In this document: positions 42,852 through 51,718 of the stretch, in pieces
How the letters are laid out: each line of letters opens with the position of its first letter
Numbering within the stretch: position 1 is the first letter of the stretch
NCBI GenBank assembly: GCA_964621755.1
Contig: CAZUPI010000018.1
Location: forward strand, 1-57,493
DNA: 57,493 nucleotides
DNA from: UMGS1696 sp964621755
GTDB taxonomy: Bacteria; Bacillota; Clostridia; Oscillospirales; CAG-272
Reading direction: 5' to 3'
The notes under the pieces: model-generated
Database searches by the model: none
What the model was told of the DNA's origin: nothing
The model's input: the letters and a program-made list of their open reading frames with translations, nothing else
Program-made: the position numbers and the translations under genes

Positions 42852-44261
42852 TTAAATCCTTGCGGCTTCTATTAATTTCTTGGACCAGCTTGCGTCGGCG
42901 GAGCTTAGAACCACATTTTCGTATTCAAGTTCGCCGGATTGGTTGTCGTATGGGTCAAGACGCATGTATTTCTTCGGGGGGTCGAGCTGTCGCTGAAATT
43001 CGGTGCAGCTGACGTAGCGGTAAGGGTCGAGGTTGCCGAAATACCAATCCCATGCCGCGGCGTCTTCGCGCTTTTTTGCGCCTCCACCGTAGGACGGGTC
43101 GCAGTACAGCCAGCCGTAGGGTGCAATGTAGAACATTGCCCAGTCGTGACTGCCGACACTGCCGCCTTTTCCGTCACTTCCGGGGTGAACTGCGTTGCCG
43201 GATTGCCATCTTGCCGGAACTCCCGCGATACGGCACAGCGTGATGAACAGGAGCGCCTGTACGCCGCAGTCTCCACGGCCGTTGACCGCCGCGTACATCG
43301 GGATGTTGTCAAACAGGCGGTACTCGCGCATGTAGGAGTAACGGACGTGGGTGGTTACGTAGTCGTAGATACGCCTTGCTTTCGCGAGGGGATTGCTTGT
43401 GCCAGAGGTGAGGTATGCCGCGAGTTTTTTCAGATACGGCGTGAAAACGATATGCGGTTCAACTTCGGCGAGATATGGGGCGACGTCCGGCGGGATGACG
43501 TCGGTCGCTGCGGATTCGCGCAGGTCGTGATAAACAGCGGTGTTTGTGAATTCCAGTGTGATTTCGAAACGCTCGTCTGGATGATACGGGAATTCAGCAT
43601 AGGCGGTGCGGATGGGGGAGTCAGAAATGTATGTTTGATGGGACGCGGCGAGGAGGCGGATATCACTTTGTTCGGGGGTGATTGCGGGGAAGGGAAGCCA
43701 TACGCGAAGTTTTTTGCCCGGGGATTCGTGATTCTCATCCGGCTTTATCCACTGGCGGATTTTGTAATGCCACGTATGCCTGCCCGCCTCGCGCATGATT
43801 TTCATGTTTTCATGCTGTTCGTCGCTGGTCCAATGGCTGTCTTCGTGGGCGGGGTCATTCAGGCGGGCGAGGTAGTCGTCGCAGCAACCGCAGATATTGG
43901 AGTACGCCGCGTCCTCGAAGTAGACGCCGTCGGTTTTGATAAGATAGTCGGCGTGGCCGCTGTCTATGATGTCGAGAAGGTTCGCGTCGGCGAAGGAGGG
44001 AAATTTTTCGCGGAAGCGGACCACCATATCGGCAAACGAAGTGCCGTAATCGTCAGCCATACCGGCAGCGATGAAGCGTTCGAGCTGCAGTCTGGCGGTC
44101 ATGATGGGGTCATAGGAGGGGTGCGATTTTTCAGACAAAAGGCGGTCGATTTCGCGCAGTTCGTCGGCGAATCTGCCGCTGTAGCGCAGATTTTTCAGTG
44201 AATCGGGGAGCTCCACGGTGAGGAGCGCAAGGTCGTCAAAGTTGAAGGGGCTGTTGGACAT
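42852..44261 (-). CDS. Transglutaminase-fold (cysteine protease-like) protein
   Basis: 469 residues with no signal peptide. The C-terminal half has the transglutaminase core: RIYDYVTTHVRYSY, the catalytic Cys in NGRGDCGVQALLFITLCRIAG, then the His in VGSHDWAMFYIAPYGW and the Asp in LYCDPSYGG. The helical N-terminal half (to about 160) carries a Cys-rich spot ICGCCDDYL and is not recognised. Bacterial homologues are mostly annotated only by the fold; they may be proteases, amidases or cross-linkers. The cytosolic location is unusual. The start is preceded by AAGGAAAGG. It is convergent with GH35 and stands alone. Confidence 0.8.
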   Translation of the reverse strand: MSNSPFNFDDLALLTVELPDSLKNLRYSGRFADELREIDRLLSEKSHPSYDPIMTARLQLERFIAAGMADDYGTSFADMVVRFREKFPSFADANLLDIIDSGHADYLIKTDGVYFEDAAYSNICGCCDDYLARLNDPAHEDSHWTSDEQHENMKIMREAGRHTWHYKIRQWIKPDENHESPGKKLRVWLPFPAITPEQSDIRLLAASHQTYISDSPIRTAYAEFPYHPDERFEITLEFTNTAVYHDLRESAATDVIPPDVAPYLAEVEPHIVFTPYLKKLAAYLTSGTSNPLAKARRIYDYVTTHVRYSYMREYRLFDNIPMYAAVNGRGDCGVQALLFITLCRIAGVPARWQSGNAVHPGSDGKGGSVGSHDWAMFYIAPYGWLYCDPSYGGGAKKREDAAAWDWYFGNLDPYRYVSCTEFQRQLDPPKKYMRLDPYDNQSGELEYENVVLSSADASWSKKLIEAARI

Positions 44262-44345
44262 GATGTTTACCTTTCCTTATTTACTTCGCGAAATTTTGTG
44301 AATCCAAGATTGAAGTTTCACGATGTTTTTTGCTATATAAAACTT

Positions 44346-44375
44346 GCGCAGTACTACATAAGGGCAATACTGCGC
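44346..44375 (-). terminator. Likely terminator after tpiA
   Basis: GCGCAGTA (44346-44353) and TACTGCGC (44368-44375), 8-bp stem, 14-base loop. On the minus strand AAGTTTTATA follows, a weak T run. It lies about 25 bases behind the tpiA stop. Confidence 0.5.
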
Positions 44376-44398
44376 GGTTATTTTCTTCTATTTATTAC

Positions 44399-45169
44399 TT
44401 ACGCTTGCGCTGCGTCAACAATCTTCGCGAACTTCTCGGGAACGAGAGACGCGCCGCCGATAAGACCGCCGTCTACATCAACCTTGGAGAGAAGCTCCGC
44501 TGCGTTGCCGTCGTTCATCGAGCCGCCATACTGGATGGTCATAGCTTCTGCTGCGGCGTCACCATACAGCTTTGCAACTGTCGCGCGAATCAGAGCGCAG
44601 ACTTCTTCTGCCTGCTCCGGGGATGCGGTCAGACCTGTGCCGATTGCCCATACGGGTTCGTATGCAATGACAACATTGCCAATCTGCTCTGCAGGAATGC
44701 CTGCGAGGTCGAGTTTGGTCTGCATTGCGACGATTTCTTCCGTAATGCCAGCCTGACGCTGCTCAAGAACTTCACCGAGGCAAAGAATAACCTTTAATCC
44801 TGCGTTCAGCGCAGCTTTTGTGCGGAGATTTACCGTTTCGTCCGTTTCGCCGAAATACTGTCTTCTTTCAGAGTGACCGATGATAACATAGTCAACGCCG
44901 CATTCAACAAGCATATCAGCTGCGATTTCACCGGTGTACGCACCCTTTTCCTTAAAGTGAACGTTCTGCGCACCGATTTTTACGTTTGTACCCTTTGCAG
45001 CTTCAATCGCGTTTGCGATGTCCACAAACGGAACGCAGAGCACAACTTCACAGCCATCCTGGCCGGCAGTCAGCTGGGCGGTCTTTTTTACCGCTTCAGA
45101 CGCAGCCTTCGGCGTCATATTCATTTTCCAGTTTCCGGCAATGATAACTTTACGTGATTCTTTCTTCAT
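44399..45169 (-). CDS. tpiA: Triose-phosphate isomerase
   Basis: 256 residues with all TIM landmarks: NWKMN (substrate Lys), the catalytic His in YVIIGHSERRQYFGE, the catalytic Glu in AYEPVWAIGTG, the phosphate-binding loops TIQYGGSMND and GGLIGGASL. It interconverts dihydroxyacetone phosphate and glyceraldehyde 3-phosphate. It lies downstream of pgk on the same strand with a palindromic hairpin in the 128-base gap. Codon choice is strongly biased, as expected of a glycolytic enzyme. Confidence 0.97.
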   Translation of the reverse strand: MKKESRKVIIAGNWKMNMTPKAASEAVKKTAQLTAGQDGCEVVLCVPFVDIANAIEAAKGTNVKIGAQNVHFKEKGAYTGEIAADMLVECGVDYVIIGHSERRQYFGETDETVNLRTKAALNAGLKVILCLGEVLEQRQAGITEEIVAMQTKLDLAGIPAEQIGNVVIAYEPVWAIGTGLTASPEQAEEVCALIRATVAKLYGDAAAEAMTIQYGGSMNDGNAAELLSKVDVDGGLIGGASLVPEKFAKIVDAAQA

Positions 45170-45246
45170 TTTATTACGTACCTCTATATAATCATAATTT
45201 CATTTATGTCCTATGTCCCCTCACCCAAAAAGGTTTTGAAGGGGGT

Positions 45247-45281
45247 GCGGGGGTGACTTTTCCTTAAAAAGTCACCCCCGC
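45247..45281. repeat. Palindromic repeat copy 4, between pgk and tpiA
   Basis: GCGGGGGTGACTTTT (45247-45261), loop CCTTA, AAAAGTCACCCCCGC (45267-45281): a perfect 15-bp stem. The flank TTTTGAAGGGGGT to the left matches the flank of copy 1. It lies between two co-directional glycolytic genes, where it may protect or attenuate the transcript. Confidence 0.85.
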
Positions 45282-45297
45282 AAATTGCATTTATCCA

Positions 45298-46485
45298 TTA
45301 TTTATCAAGCAGGCAGGCGATGCCGGGGAGTTCGAGACCTTCGAGGAATTCGAGGGATGCGCCGCCGCCGGTGGAGATGTGAGTCATCTTATTAGCGAAG
45401 CCGAGCTGCTCAACTGCTGCTGCGGAGTCGCCGCCGCCGATGATGGAGACTGCGCCGGAATCTGCTACAGCTTTTGCTACAGCACGAGTACCGGATGCGA
45501 AGTTTTCCCATTCGGATACGCCCATAGGACCGTTCCATACGACTGTGCCGGCGCCGATGATGGTTTTAGCGAAGAGTTCCTGTGTCTTTTCGCCGATATC
45601 GAGGCCCATCCAGCCGTCCGGAATAGAGTCGGAGTAAATTCTCATATAAGTGGTATCTTCCTTATATTCGCGGCCGATTACGTTGTCGACCGGGAGGAGG
45701 AAGTTTACGCCTTTAGCCTTAGCCTTAGCCATTGTTTCACGTGCGAGGTCGAGCTTGTCCTCTTCGCAGATGGAAGTACCGGTGGTATTGCCGAGCGCAC
45801 GGAAGAAGGTATAAGCCATACCGCCACCGATGATGAGGGTATCGACCTTTTCGATGAGGTTATTGATAACGCCAATCTTGTCGGAAACCTTAGCGCCGCC
45901 GAGGATTGCGACAAACGGTCTCTTCGGGTCGTCAAGGGCCTTACCCATGATGGAGATTTCCTTCTGGATGAGGTAACCGCAAACGGCCGGGAGGTAATCT
46001 GCAACGCCGGCTGTGGAGCTATGCGCGCGGTGAGCGGTACCGAAAGCGTCGTTTACATAGATTTCAGCGAGGGAAGCGAGCTTCTTGGAGAATTCGGGGT
46101 CGTTCTTTTCTTCTTCTGCATGGAAACGAACGTTTTCGATGAGCATTACGTCGCCATCCTTCAGAGCGTCAGCCTTTGCGTGAGCATCGTCGCCGACAAC
46201 GTCGGCAGCGAGCGGAACCGGAACGCCGAGTCTTTCGGACAGTCTCTTTGCGACGGGAGCGAGGGAGTACTTCATATTGAATTCACCCTTCGGTCTGCCC
46301 ATATGAGAACAAAGAATAACCTTTGCACCCTGTCCCATCAGGTACTGAATGGTCGGGAGAGCGCCGGTGATACGGTTTTCATCGGTGATAACGCCGTCCT
46401 TGAGCGGTACGTTAAAGTCACATCTTACGAGGACTCTTTTGCCGCGTACGTCGATATCTTCAACAGTTTTCTTATTGTAAGTCAT
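45298..46485 (-). CDS. pgk: Phosphoglycerate kinase
   Basis: 395 residues opening VEDIDVRGKRVLVRCDFNVPL, with CSHMGRPKG, the nucleotide region LGGAKVSDKIGVINNL, and the C-terminal phosphate loop IIGGGDSAAAVEQLG with STGGGASLEFLEG. It transfers phosphate from 1,3-bisphosphoglycerate to ADP. It is the first gene of a pgk-tpiA unit, with its own promoter at 46541-46569. The reverse strand also has a long open frame here, an effect of biased codon use. Confidence 0.97.
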   Translation of the reverse strand: MTYNKKTVEDIDVRGKRVLVRCDFNVPLKDGVITDENRITGALPTIQYLMGQGAKVILCSHMGRPKGEFNMKYSLAPVAKRLSERLGVPVPLAADVVGDDAHAKADALKDGDVMLIENVRFHAEEEKNDPEFSKKLASLAEIYVNDAFGTAHRAHSSTAGVADYLPAVCGYLIQKEISIMGKALDDPKRPFVAILGGAKVSDKIGVINNLIEKVDTLIIGGGMAYTFFRALGNTTGTSICEEDKLDLARETMAKAKAKGVNFLLPVDNVIGREYKEDTTYMRIYSDSIPDGWMGLDIGEKTQELFAKTIIGAGTVVWNGPMGVSEWENFASGTRAVAKAVADSGAVSIIGGGDSAAAVEQLGFANKMTHISTGGGASLEFLEGLELPGIACLLDK

Positions 46486-46540
46486 AGTAAAACCTCTTCT
46501 TACATTTTAAAGATTTTTTTCCAGATATAATCCAAATATT

Positions 46541-46569
46541 AATATACCACAATTTGTCGATATAATCAA
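46541..46569 (-). promoter_or_regulatory. Promoter of pgk-tpiA
   Basis: On the minus strand TTGATT (46564-46569) and TATATT (46541-46546), spacer 17 bases, 55 bases before the pgk start. Confidence 0.6.
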
Positions 46570-46637
46570 TGGTTTTTGCAAAATTTACACATTATTTACG
46601 TGTGTACTGTAAGCTGTAAATTCCATCCACGCAGGGA

Positions 46638-49031
46638 TTACTCGTGTTCCGCAAGCCAAATGGTGACGCGCGACTGAATAATGCGCGCACAGTCGGCGGC
46701 GGTCTTTGCACCGTTGGTGTAGCTCGAGATTTCCTCGTTGACTATGTTCGTGATTTCCTCGTCCACATATTGCGATACGGGAGTGCCGATTACATTGTCA
46801 AACCAGTCGCGCATGGTTGCCGCATCTTCTTCTGTGAAGAATTTGCGAATGCCGGGTTGGTCCGTCTCTTCCTCAATTTCAATGGCGTCGTATTCAGAAT
46901 CGTATGGCCTCCACGATGCGCTGCCGTTATAGTAGAGCGTGAATAAAAATGTGTAGTACTCCTCGCACATGGTATCGAACTGCGACTTTAGTACCGGAAT
47001 GCCGCTGGAATATGTCGCTGCGGAGCTGTCCTTCTCAGGTGCGATTATCATTTCCAGGAAGGACCACGCTTCTTCCGGATATTCGCAGAACGACGTGATT
47101 ACGTATGGCGGCATAGATATTATCGTACCGTTCTGCGCGCTTTCCGTGGAGGGATAGCCGATGTGTACTATGTCCTTCGTGTTGAATATGATTTCTTCCG
47201 ATATCCACTCGGTTATGTCGTAGTAATATTGTGAGGCCAGCGCGATTTTTCCGTTGTGGTAATTAAGATATCTATCGTCGTCGTAGTTGATATTCTCATA
47301 ATTGTAAGTATCCGGCAGAGTGTTGAGAAACTCGAGATAGCTGATGAAATCTTCGCTCTCAAAGTTGCAGGTATTGGTTTCAAAATCGATGAAAGCGCCG
47401 TATCCGTTGTTGCCGAGCAGCCGGTTTGCGGCACTGTCCTTTGAAAGATAATCCATCAGAACAGTTCCTTCAGGAAGGGATTTTGCAAATTCTATCATTT
47501 CCGTAAGCGTCCACCCCTCGCGGTCGCCGAGCATCTCGCGGGTCCCTATGAGCGTCTGCGCAGTTATGTAGGAGCCAATAGCCCACAGCTTGCCGTCGCT
47601 TGTTGCAAACGTGCGGTGTACACAGCCGAACAGGTCGTCGCGCGTCACTTTTGTGCTGGCGTCAAGGAACCGATATAGGTCGGTATAAAGATTGTTGGAA
47701 TAAATCTGCCTGATTACCTCATCGTTCGTGCTGTAGCCGGTCACGATATCGGGTTTATAGATTCCGTTTAACATATCGTTTACGAGCTGTTTGGAGCCGG
47801 CGTTATAGTCCTCGTCGCTGTTGTATGAGCTGTAGTCGCGCGCGATGATTCTCACGTTGTCGTTTGCCTTGTTAAAAGCGACGATTTGCGAGGGGAGATG
47901 CCAATTTGCGTCTACATACGCGATTTCGAGTACTTTGATTTGCGACAGGTCAATGTCCGCGGAACGGTTGTAGATCATCGGATAGCTGGCATACGTTACG
48001 GGGTCGCGCTCAATCAGAATCACGACGTCGGGGTTGACGATTTTGAGTATGTCGTTATTTGACGTGAGGTCGGAGTTCTGGTAATTGAGCACAAGCGTCG
48101 GCTCTGTGGTTTCCGCAGACTCTTCCGCGGGGAAGTTATAGCCGAACAGACCCTCATCTGTCGAGTAGTAGATATCATATCCGTCGGCAAAATAGCAATC
48201 ATAGGAATTGATATTGGAAGGAAGCTCAAGCGCCTTGCCGAAGGCTTTTGCACCCTTGTCAATCGGCGCGCAGCCCTCACCGCTTTCACCGAAATAGCCG
48301 CTTGCGTATACGGCGCCGTCGGAGGCGGTTGCAAGGTTATTTATCCAGCCTGACGCCATGACGGAGAAGCTCTTTTGGAAGGAATCGTTGAGCACGACGG
48401 TCTCCATATCGGACGAGAGATAAACATATCCATCGCCGTCGACTGCCATGCCATTTATGTAAAACCAGCTTCTGTCGCTTTCGCTGCTGGTAAACATGGA
48501 GGAGATTTCCTCGGATGAGGTGATGGAACCGTCGGTCAAATCATACATGACGGTGTAATAGAAATTCTCGGAGGTATCGAAATTGTATTCATTTTGAATG
48601 AAATACAACTTGTCCTTCAGCAGTACGCCTTCGTTGATATAGATACTGTTGTCTATGTCGAGTTTGGTTTCCTCGAGAACGGTGTAGTCGTTCCCCAGCG
48701 TCAGGATAATGTAGTCGTATCCATATGTTTCGTAGCCGTATTCCTCATCGATTTCACCGGTGCCGTGCCAATAGGAGCAGAAAAGGTTTATATTGCCGGT
48801 TTCGGAGTCGTAATATGGAGTGACGTCGCGCTGAATCTCGTAATCCTCTGGAAGTGTGACTTTGGTCCCTTTAAAGACGTTGGTAAGGACCTCTGTTTTC
48901 GCGATTTCCCCGACATTTTCGCCGTTCTTGGAGGAAGTCTCGCCGTCATCGCTTTTTGAGCATGAAACAAGCGGCGCGGCCAATATTGCCCCGCAGAGGA
49001 GCAGCGACAAAAGCTTTACGGATTTTTTCAT
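46638..49031 (-). CDS. Orphan extracellular solute-binding lipoprotein with an N-terminal propeller-like region
   Basis: ATG at 49031 follows GAGG. Of 797 residues, 1-24 are a lipoprotein signal with lipobox LVSC. Residues 80-370 are beta-rich with repeated phrases (YYTVMYDLTDGSI, MAVDGDGYVYLSS, TASDGAVYASG), suggesting a propeller like the NHL protein of the big operon. Residues 375-795 form a family 1 binding-protein domain (VDANWHLPSQIVAFNKAN, GKLWAIGSYITAQTLIG, YPEEAWSFLEMII). No permease or ATPase is adjacent, so it may serve transporters elsewhere or act as a surface sensor. It is divergent from an ECF sigma factor gene. Confidence 0.82.
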   Translation of the reverse strand: MKKSVKLLSLLLCGAILAAPLVSCSKSDDGETSSKNGENVGEIAKTEVLTNVFKGTKVTLPEDYEIQRDVTPYYDSETGNINLFCSYWHGTGEIDEEYGYETYGYDYIILTLGNDYTVLEETKLDIDNSIYINEGVLLKDKLYFIQNEYNFDTSENFYYTVMYDLTDGSITSSEEISSMFTSSESDRSWFYINGMAVDGDGYVYLSSDMETVVLNDSFQKSFSVMASGWINNLATASDGAVYASGYFGESGEGCAPIDKGAKAFGKALELPSNINSYDCYFADGYDIYYSTDEGLFGYNFPAEESAETTEPTLVLNYQNSDLTSNNDILKIVNPDVVILIERDPVTYASYPMIYNRSADIDLSQIKVLEIAYVDANWHLPSQIVAFNKANDNVRIIARDYSSYNSDEDYNAGSKQLVNDMLNGIYKPDIVTGYSTNDEVIRQIYSNNLYTDLYRFLDASTKVTRDDLFGCVHRTFATSDGKLWAIGSYITAQTLIGTREMLGDREGWTLTEMIEFAKSLPEGTVLMDYLSKDSAANRLLGNNGYGAFIDFETNTCNFESEDFISYLEFLNTLPDTYNYENINYDDDRYLNYHNGKIALASQYYYDITEWISEEIIFNTKDIVHIGYPSTESAQNGTIISMPPYVITSFCEYPEEAWSFLEMIIAPEKDSSAATYSSGIPVLKSQFDTMCEEYYTFLFTLYYNGSASWRPYDSEYDAIEIEEETDQPGIRKFFTEEDAATMRDWFDNVIGTPVSQYVDEEITNIVNEEISSYTNGAKTAADCARIIQSRVTIWLAEHE

Positions 49032-49180
49032 GGTGAACCTCAACTTTCCGTTTTAATTTTCCGTTTTCTTTACGATTGTACCATCAATTTATGAATAGCA
49101 GAGAGAGGATGCTTTAAGATTTGATTAAGAATGAAAAACGGGGCTTTGCCCGATGATATTTCGCGATTCCCTTTTCCAGT

Positions 49181-49209
49181 ATTGTAAACTACATTAGTCG
49201 GTTTGTCAA
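49181..49209 (-). promoter_or_regulatory. Promoter of the orphan binding-lipoprotein gene
   Basis: On the minus strand TTGACA (49204-49209) and TACAAT (49181-49186) with a 17-base spacer. The leader is about 145 bases. Confidence 0.75.
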
Positions 49210-49230
49210 GCATAAAAGTGCAGGGACAGA

Positions 49231-49260
49231 TTGACTTTGCCGAGACTATTGTGTTATAAT
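49231..49260 (+). promoter_or_regulatory. Promoter of the ECF sigma factor gene
   Basis: TTGACT (49231-49236) and TATAAT (49255-49260), spacer 18, with the TG of an extended -10 at 49252-49253. It is back to back with the lipoprotein promoter, 21 bases apart. It is a housekeeping-type promoter, so the sigma gene can be expressed without its own product. Confidence 0.7.
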
Positions 49261-49322
49261 AAATTATAATAAATAAACAAAACAAAATATGCAATTGATA
49301 GATTAAAAAAGGTAAATAATCG

Positions 49323-49997
49323 ATGTTTACTTATTTAATGGAGATGCTTTCGGTAAATGGAACCCCTCCAGGCGATTTTTCCACCGATAACGAGACGGAT
49401 ATCGCCGCTCTCGTCGAACGCGCAAAATCAGGCGACCCCGATGTTTTTTCGGAAATTGTGACTGCTTATGAGAGGTTTGTCTATAATACCTCTTGCCGGG
49501 TCTTGTCAGCCGCTGGAATGTCTCTCTCGGATGCGGAGGATATCGCGCAGGATGCGTTCATTAAAGCGTGGCGGTCGCTGTCGTCCTTTCGCGGGGATTG
49601 CAGTTTTTCTACGTGGCTGTTCCGCGTGACTGTCAATACTGCACGCGACAGTATTCGCCGTACCGCACGGAAACCTACCGTCTCCCTGACACGCGAACGT
49701 GAGGACGACGAGGAACCGGAAATCTGGGACGTTCCCGTGACCTCCGGAGACGAAGTCCCAGAGGACGCAGCTGTGCGGCGTGAAACCATTGAAGCCGTGC
49801 GCCGCGCCGTTGAATCCCTTCCCAAGGAACAGCGGCAGGTTATCGTCATGCGAGATATCCATGAGCTGCCGTATCACGAAATTGCGGAGATTCTCGGCAT
49901 TGAGGTTGGGACAGTCAAATCCCGAATCAGCCGCGGACGTGCAAATCTTAAAAAAATCTTAATAAATGGGAACTTTCCAGGGATAACAAACGTCTAA
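49323..49997 (+). CDS. ECF-type RNA polymerase sigma factor
   Basis: 224 residues with region 2 (FSEIVTAYERFVYNTSCRVL, DAEDIAQDAFIKAWRSLSSF, CSFSTWLFRVTVNTARDSIR) and region 4 (LPKEQRQVIVMRDIHELPYH, EIAEILGIEVGTVKSRISRG). The two are joined by a long acidic linker. It redirects RNA polymerase to a small regulon in response to a surface signal. The gene 155 bases downstream encodes a membrane protein with the layout of an anti-sigma factor. The N-terminal 30 residues are extra and an internal start is possible. Confidence 0.92.
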   Translation: MFTYLMEMLSVNGTPPGDFSTDNETDIAALVERAKSGDPDVFSEIVTAYERFVYNTSCRVLSAAGMSLSDAEDIAQDAFIKAWRSLSSFRGDCSFSTWLFRVTVNTARDSIRRTARKPTVSLTREREDDEEPEIWDVPVTSGDEVPEDAAVRRETIEAVRRAVESLPKEQRQVIVMRDIHELPYHEIAEILGIEVGTVKSRISRGRANLKKILINGNFPGITNV

Positions 49998-50151
49998 TAG
50001 ACAGTTGAAATTTGGAAGTTTTGGATTAGCAGCAAATCTATAGTAATTTCTGCTTTCCTATACTGTGATTTTCCATAATTTCCGTATACTGACCGAGGGC
50101 GAAGCTATACTTTATTTTATATGAATATTTCTATTGGTTTTGGTATAACTT

Positions 50152-51438
50152 ATGAAGGCTAATGATGATAGAAACGACACCTTTTTTGAAGCGGAGTATA
50201 AACGCTTGATGGCGGAAGCATATCCGGCGCCCAAAACGGATATCAAAAACGCCGTTATGGCGCGTATCTCTGCAGAAAGTCAGGTGGATGATGCAGAAAA
50301 ATTAAATACAACAGGAAAAAAACGCGCCGCATGGAAGAGTCATTTGGTGAAATGGGGGAGCGTGGCCGCATGTTTTATTGTGTTGGCAGCGCTCGGATTC
50401 CACGTCCTTTCGATGAACATGAAGGGGGGCATGGTGGAGAATGCCTCCGTCTCTACGACAGCTGATACTTCAGAAGAAGCTGAGTACAATACACTGGAGG
50501 AGGAAGAAGGCGCCGCCGGTATGATATATGAAGCAAAGGTGACCAGTGCGGTGGATGAGCAGGCCCCAGAAGAAGCGGAGATGTCTGAAGACGAAGAGGA
50601 TATTCTGGAGGAAGAAGCGGTTCTTGAGATGCCTGTAGAACAGCCCGCTCCGGAGATGGCTGTGATGTACTCAACGAAAAAAGCGGCGGTTGACGAAGAT
50701 ATGACAAATGGTTCTTCGGGTATGCCGGCGAGCAGCCATGCGGCCTCGTCTTTCGCGGATTATGACGCGTCTGGAATTCCAGAGAAGCTGTCGAGTGCGG
50801 CGGAGGATTGTCAGCACACGGGGGTATTCAAGAATTCTTTCCACGATATAACCCAGTCGGTGATAAACCTTGCGGTTGCGTATGCGGGGGGGGAAAAGCT
50901 TCTGAGCTGGTACGAGCAGACCAATGGCACTTGCGAGATGAACCTTTATGCGCTGATCGTGGCGATGGAAATCCCGCAGGAGGCATTGGAAGAGATGTAC
51001 AATACGTCGGATTTGTGGTATCATCACGACTACAACATCGCGCTGTTGTACGGGGATGCGGGTGCAGACGCGGTATACGACTACTACCTTACCGGCGGCA
51101 GCTATGCGGAATACGTGAAGCGGTATTTTGAATACGAGCTGAAGCAGAGCTTGGTCGCTGACGATGGGGTTACGCAGTACGGCGAATGGACTGCGGAGCA
51201 TGGGTACAACGCGATATGCAGATGGAGCATAGCGGAATTTGTTCGTGATTTTGGTATCACGCGCGACCGGTTTGTGGAGCTGTACGACAAAATGGTAGTG
51301 CGCTTTGCCAGCGAGTATGCCGGATATGAGATAGTGGAGTACGATATTGACGCGATATATGCCATGGGAGAGGAAATCGCGGACAGCATCGCCCGCGGGG
51401 ACATGGGGTATGTCACCGACGCGATGTATCACAAATAA
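50152..51438 (+). CDS. Single-pass membrane protein, probable anti-sigma factor
   Basis: 428 residues: a cytosolic part (1-65, with YKRLMAEAYPAPKTDIKNAV and VMARIS, like anti-sigma N-termini), one membrane helix (about 68-88, WGSVAACFIVLAALGFHVL) and a large outer part. That part is acidic (Glu-rich, 105-165), then has a Ser/Ala linker and a helical domain (about 205-425) rich in Tyr and Trp. Position directly after the ECF sigma gene supports an anti-sigma role; no ZAS zinc motif is seen. There is no clear Shine-Dalgarno before the ATG. The outer domain is not recognised and could be the sensor. Confidence 0.6.
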   Translation: MKANDDRNDTFFEAEYKRLMAEAYPAPKTDIKNAVMARISAESQVDDAEKLNTTGKKRAAWKSHLVKWGSVAACFIVLAALGFHVLSMNMKGGMVENASVSTTADTSEEAEYNTLEEEEGAAGMIYEAKVTSAVDEQAPEEAEMSEDEEDILEEEAVLEMPVEQPAPEMAVMYSTKKAAVDEDMTNGSSGMPASSHAASSFADYDASGIPEKLSSAAEDCQHTGVFKNSFHDITQSVINLAVAYAGGEKLLSWYEQTNGTCEMNLYALIVAMEIPQEALEEMYNTSDLWYHHDYNIALLYGDAGADAVYDYYLTGGSYAEYVKRYFEYELKQSLVADDGVTQYGEWTAEHGYNAICRWSIAEFVRDFGITRDRFVELYDKMVVRFASEYAGYEIVEYDIDAIYAMGEEIADSIARGDMGYVTDAMYHK

Positions 51439-51615
51439 AGTGCGGAGGATCTTTTCACAAAGGTCCTTGACCATGCTGTGTCCGGCAGCGGATGGGGATG
51501 GCGTTCCGGCGAAACAGTCCGCGAAATCAAGCTGGGACTGGAAAAGGCAGAGAACGAGGCATTCCCTATAAAAAAACGTGATTTTGCGAGGTTTTGTGGG
51601 GATAAATTAAAATAA
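51439..51615 (+). other. In-frame 58-codon continuation after the anti-sigma stop
   Basis: The same frame stays open for 58 codons past the stop at 51436-51438 and reads protein-like sequence, including KVLDHAVSGSGWGWRSGE and REIKLGLEKAENEAF, ending at 51615. There is no ATG in frame at a ribosome site. It may be a chance open stretch, or the lost C-terminus of a longer protein with a new stop codon. Confidence 0.25.
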
Positions 51616-51638
51616 TCGGATTTTTTTCGGAAAAGGTA

Positions 51639-51667
51639 TTGACAAAGGCTTACTGGAGTGATATAAT
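51639..51667 (+). promoter_or_regulatory. Promoter of rplM-rpsI
   Basis: TTGACA (51639-51644) and TATAAT (51662-51667) with exactly 17 bases between: a full consensus promoter, as expected of ribosomal protein genes. The leader to rplM is about 45 bases. Confidence 0.9.
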
Positions 51668-51718
51668 CTTCACGTTCGAAAAAATTCAATATTGTAGTTT
51701 TAATCGGAGGATTACATC

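Noticed and set aside
42939..44201. 420-codon open frame on the plus strand
   Set aside because: Antisense to the transglutaminase-fold gene; no ribosome site and Cys/Val-rich composition without motifs.
45379..46530. 383-codon open frame on the plus strand
   Set aside because: Antisense to pgk, which has all family motifs; a codon-bias shadow.
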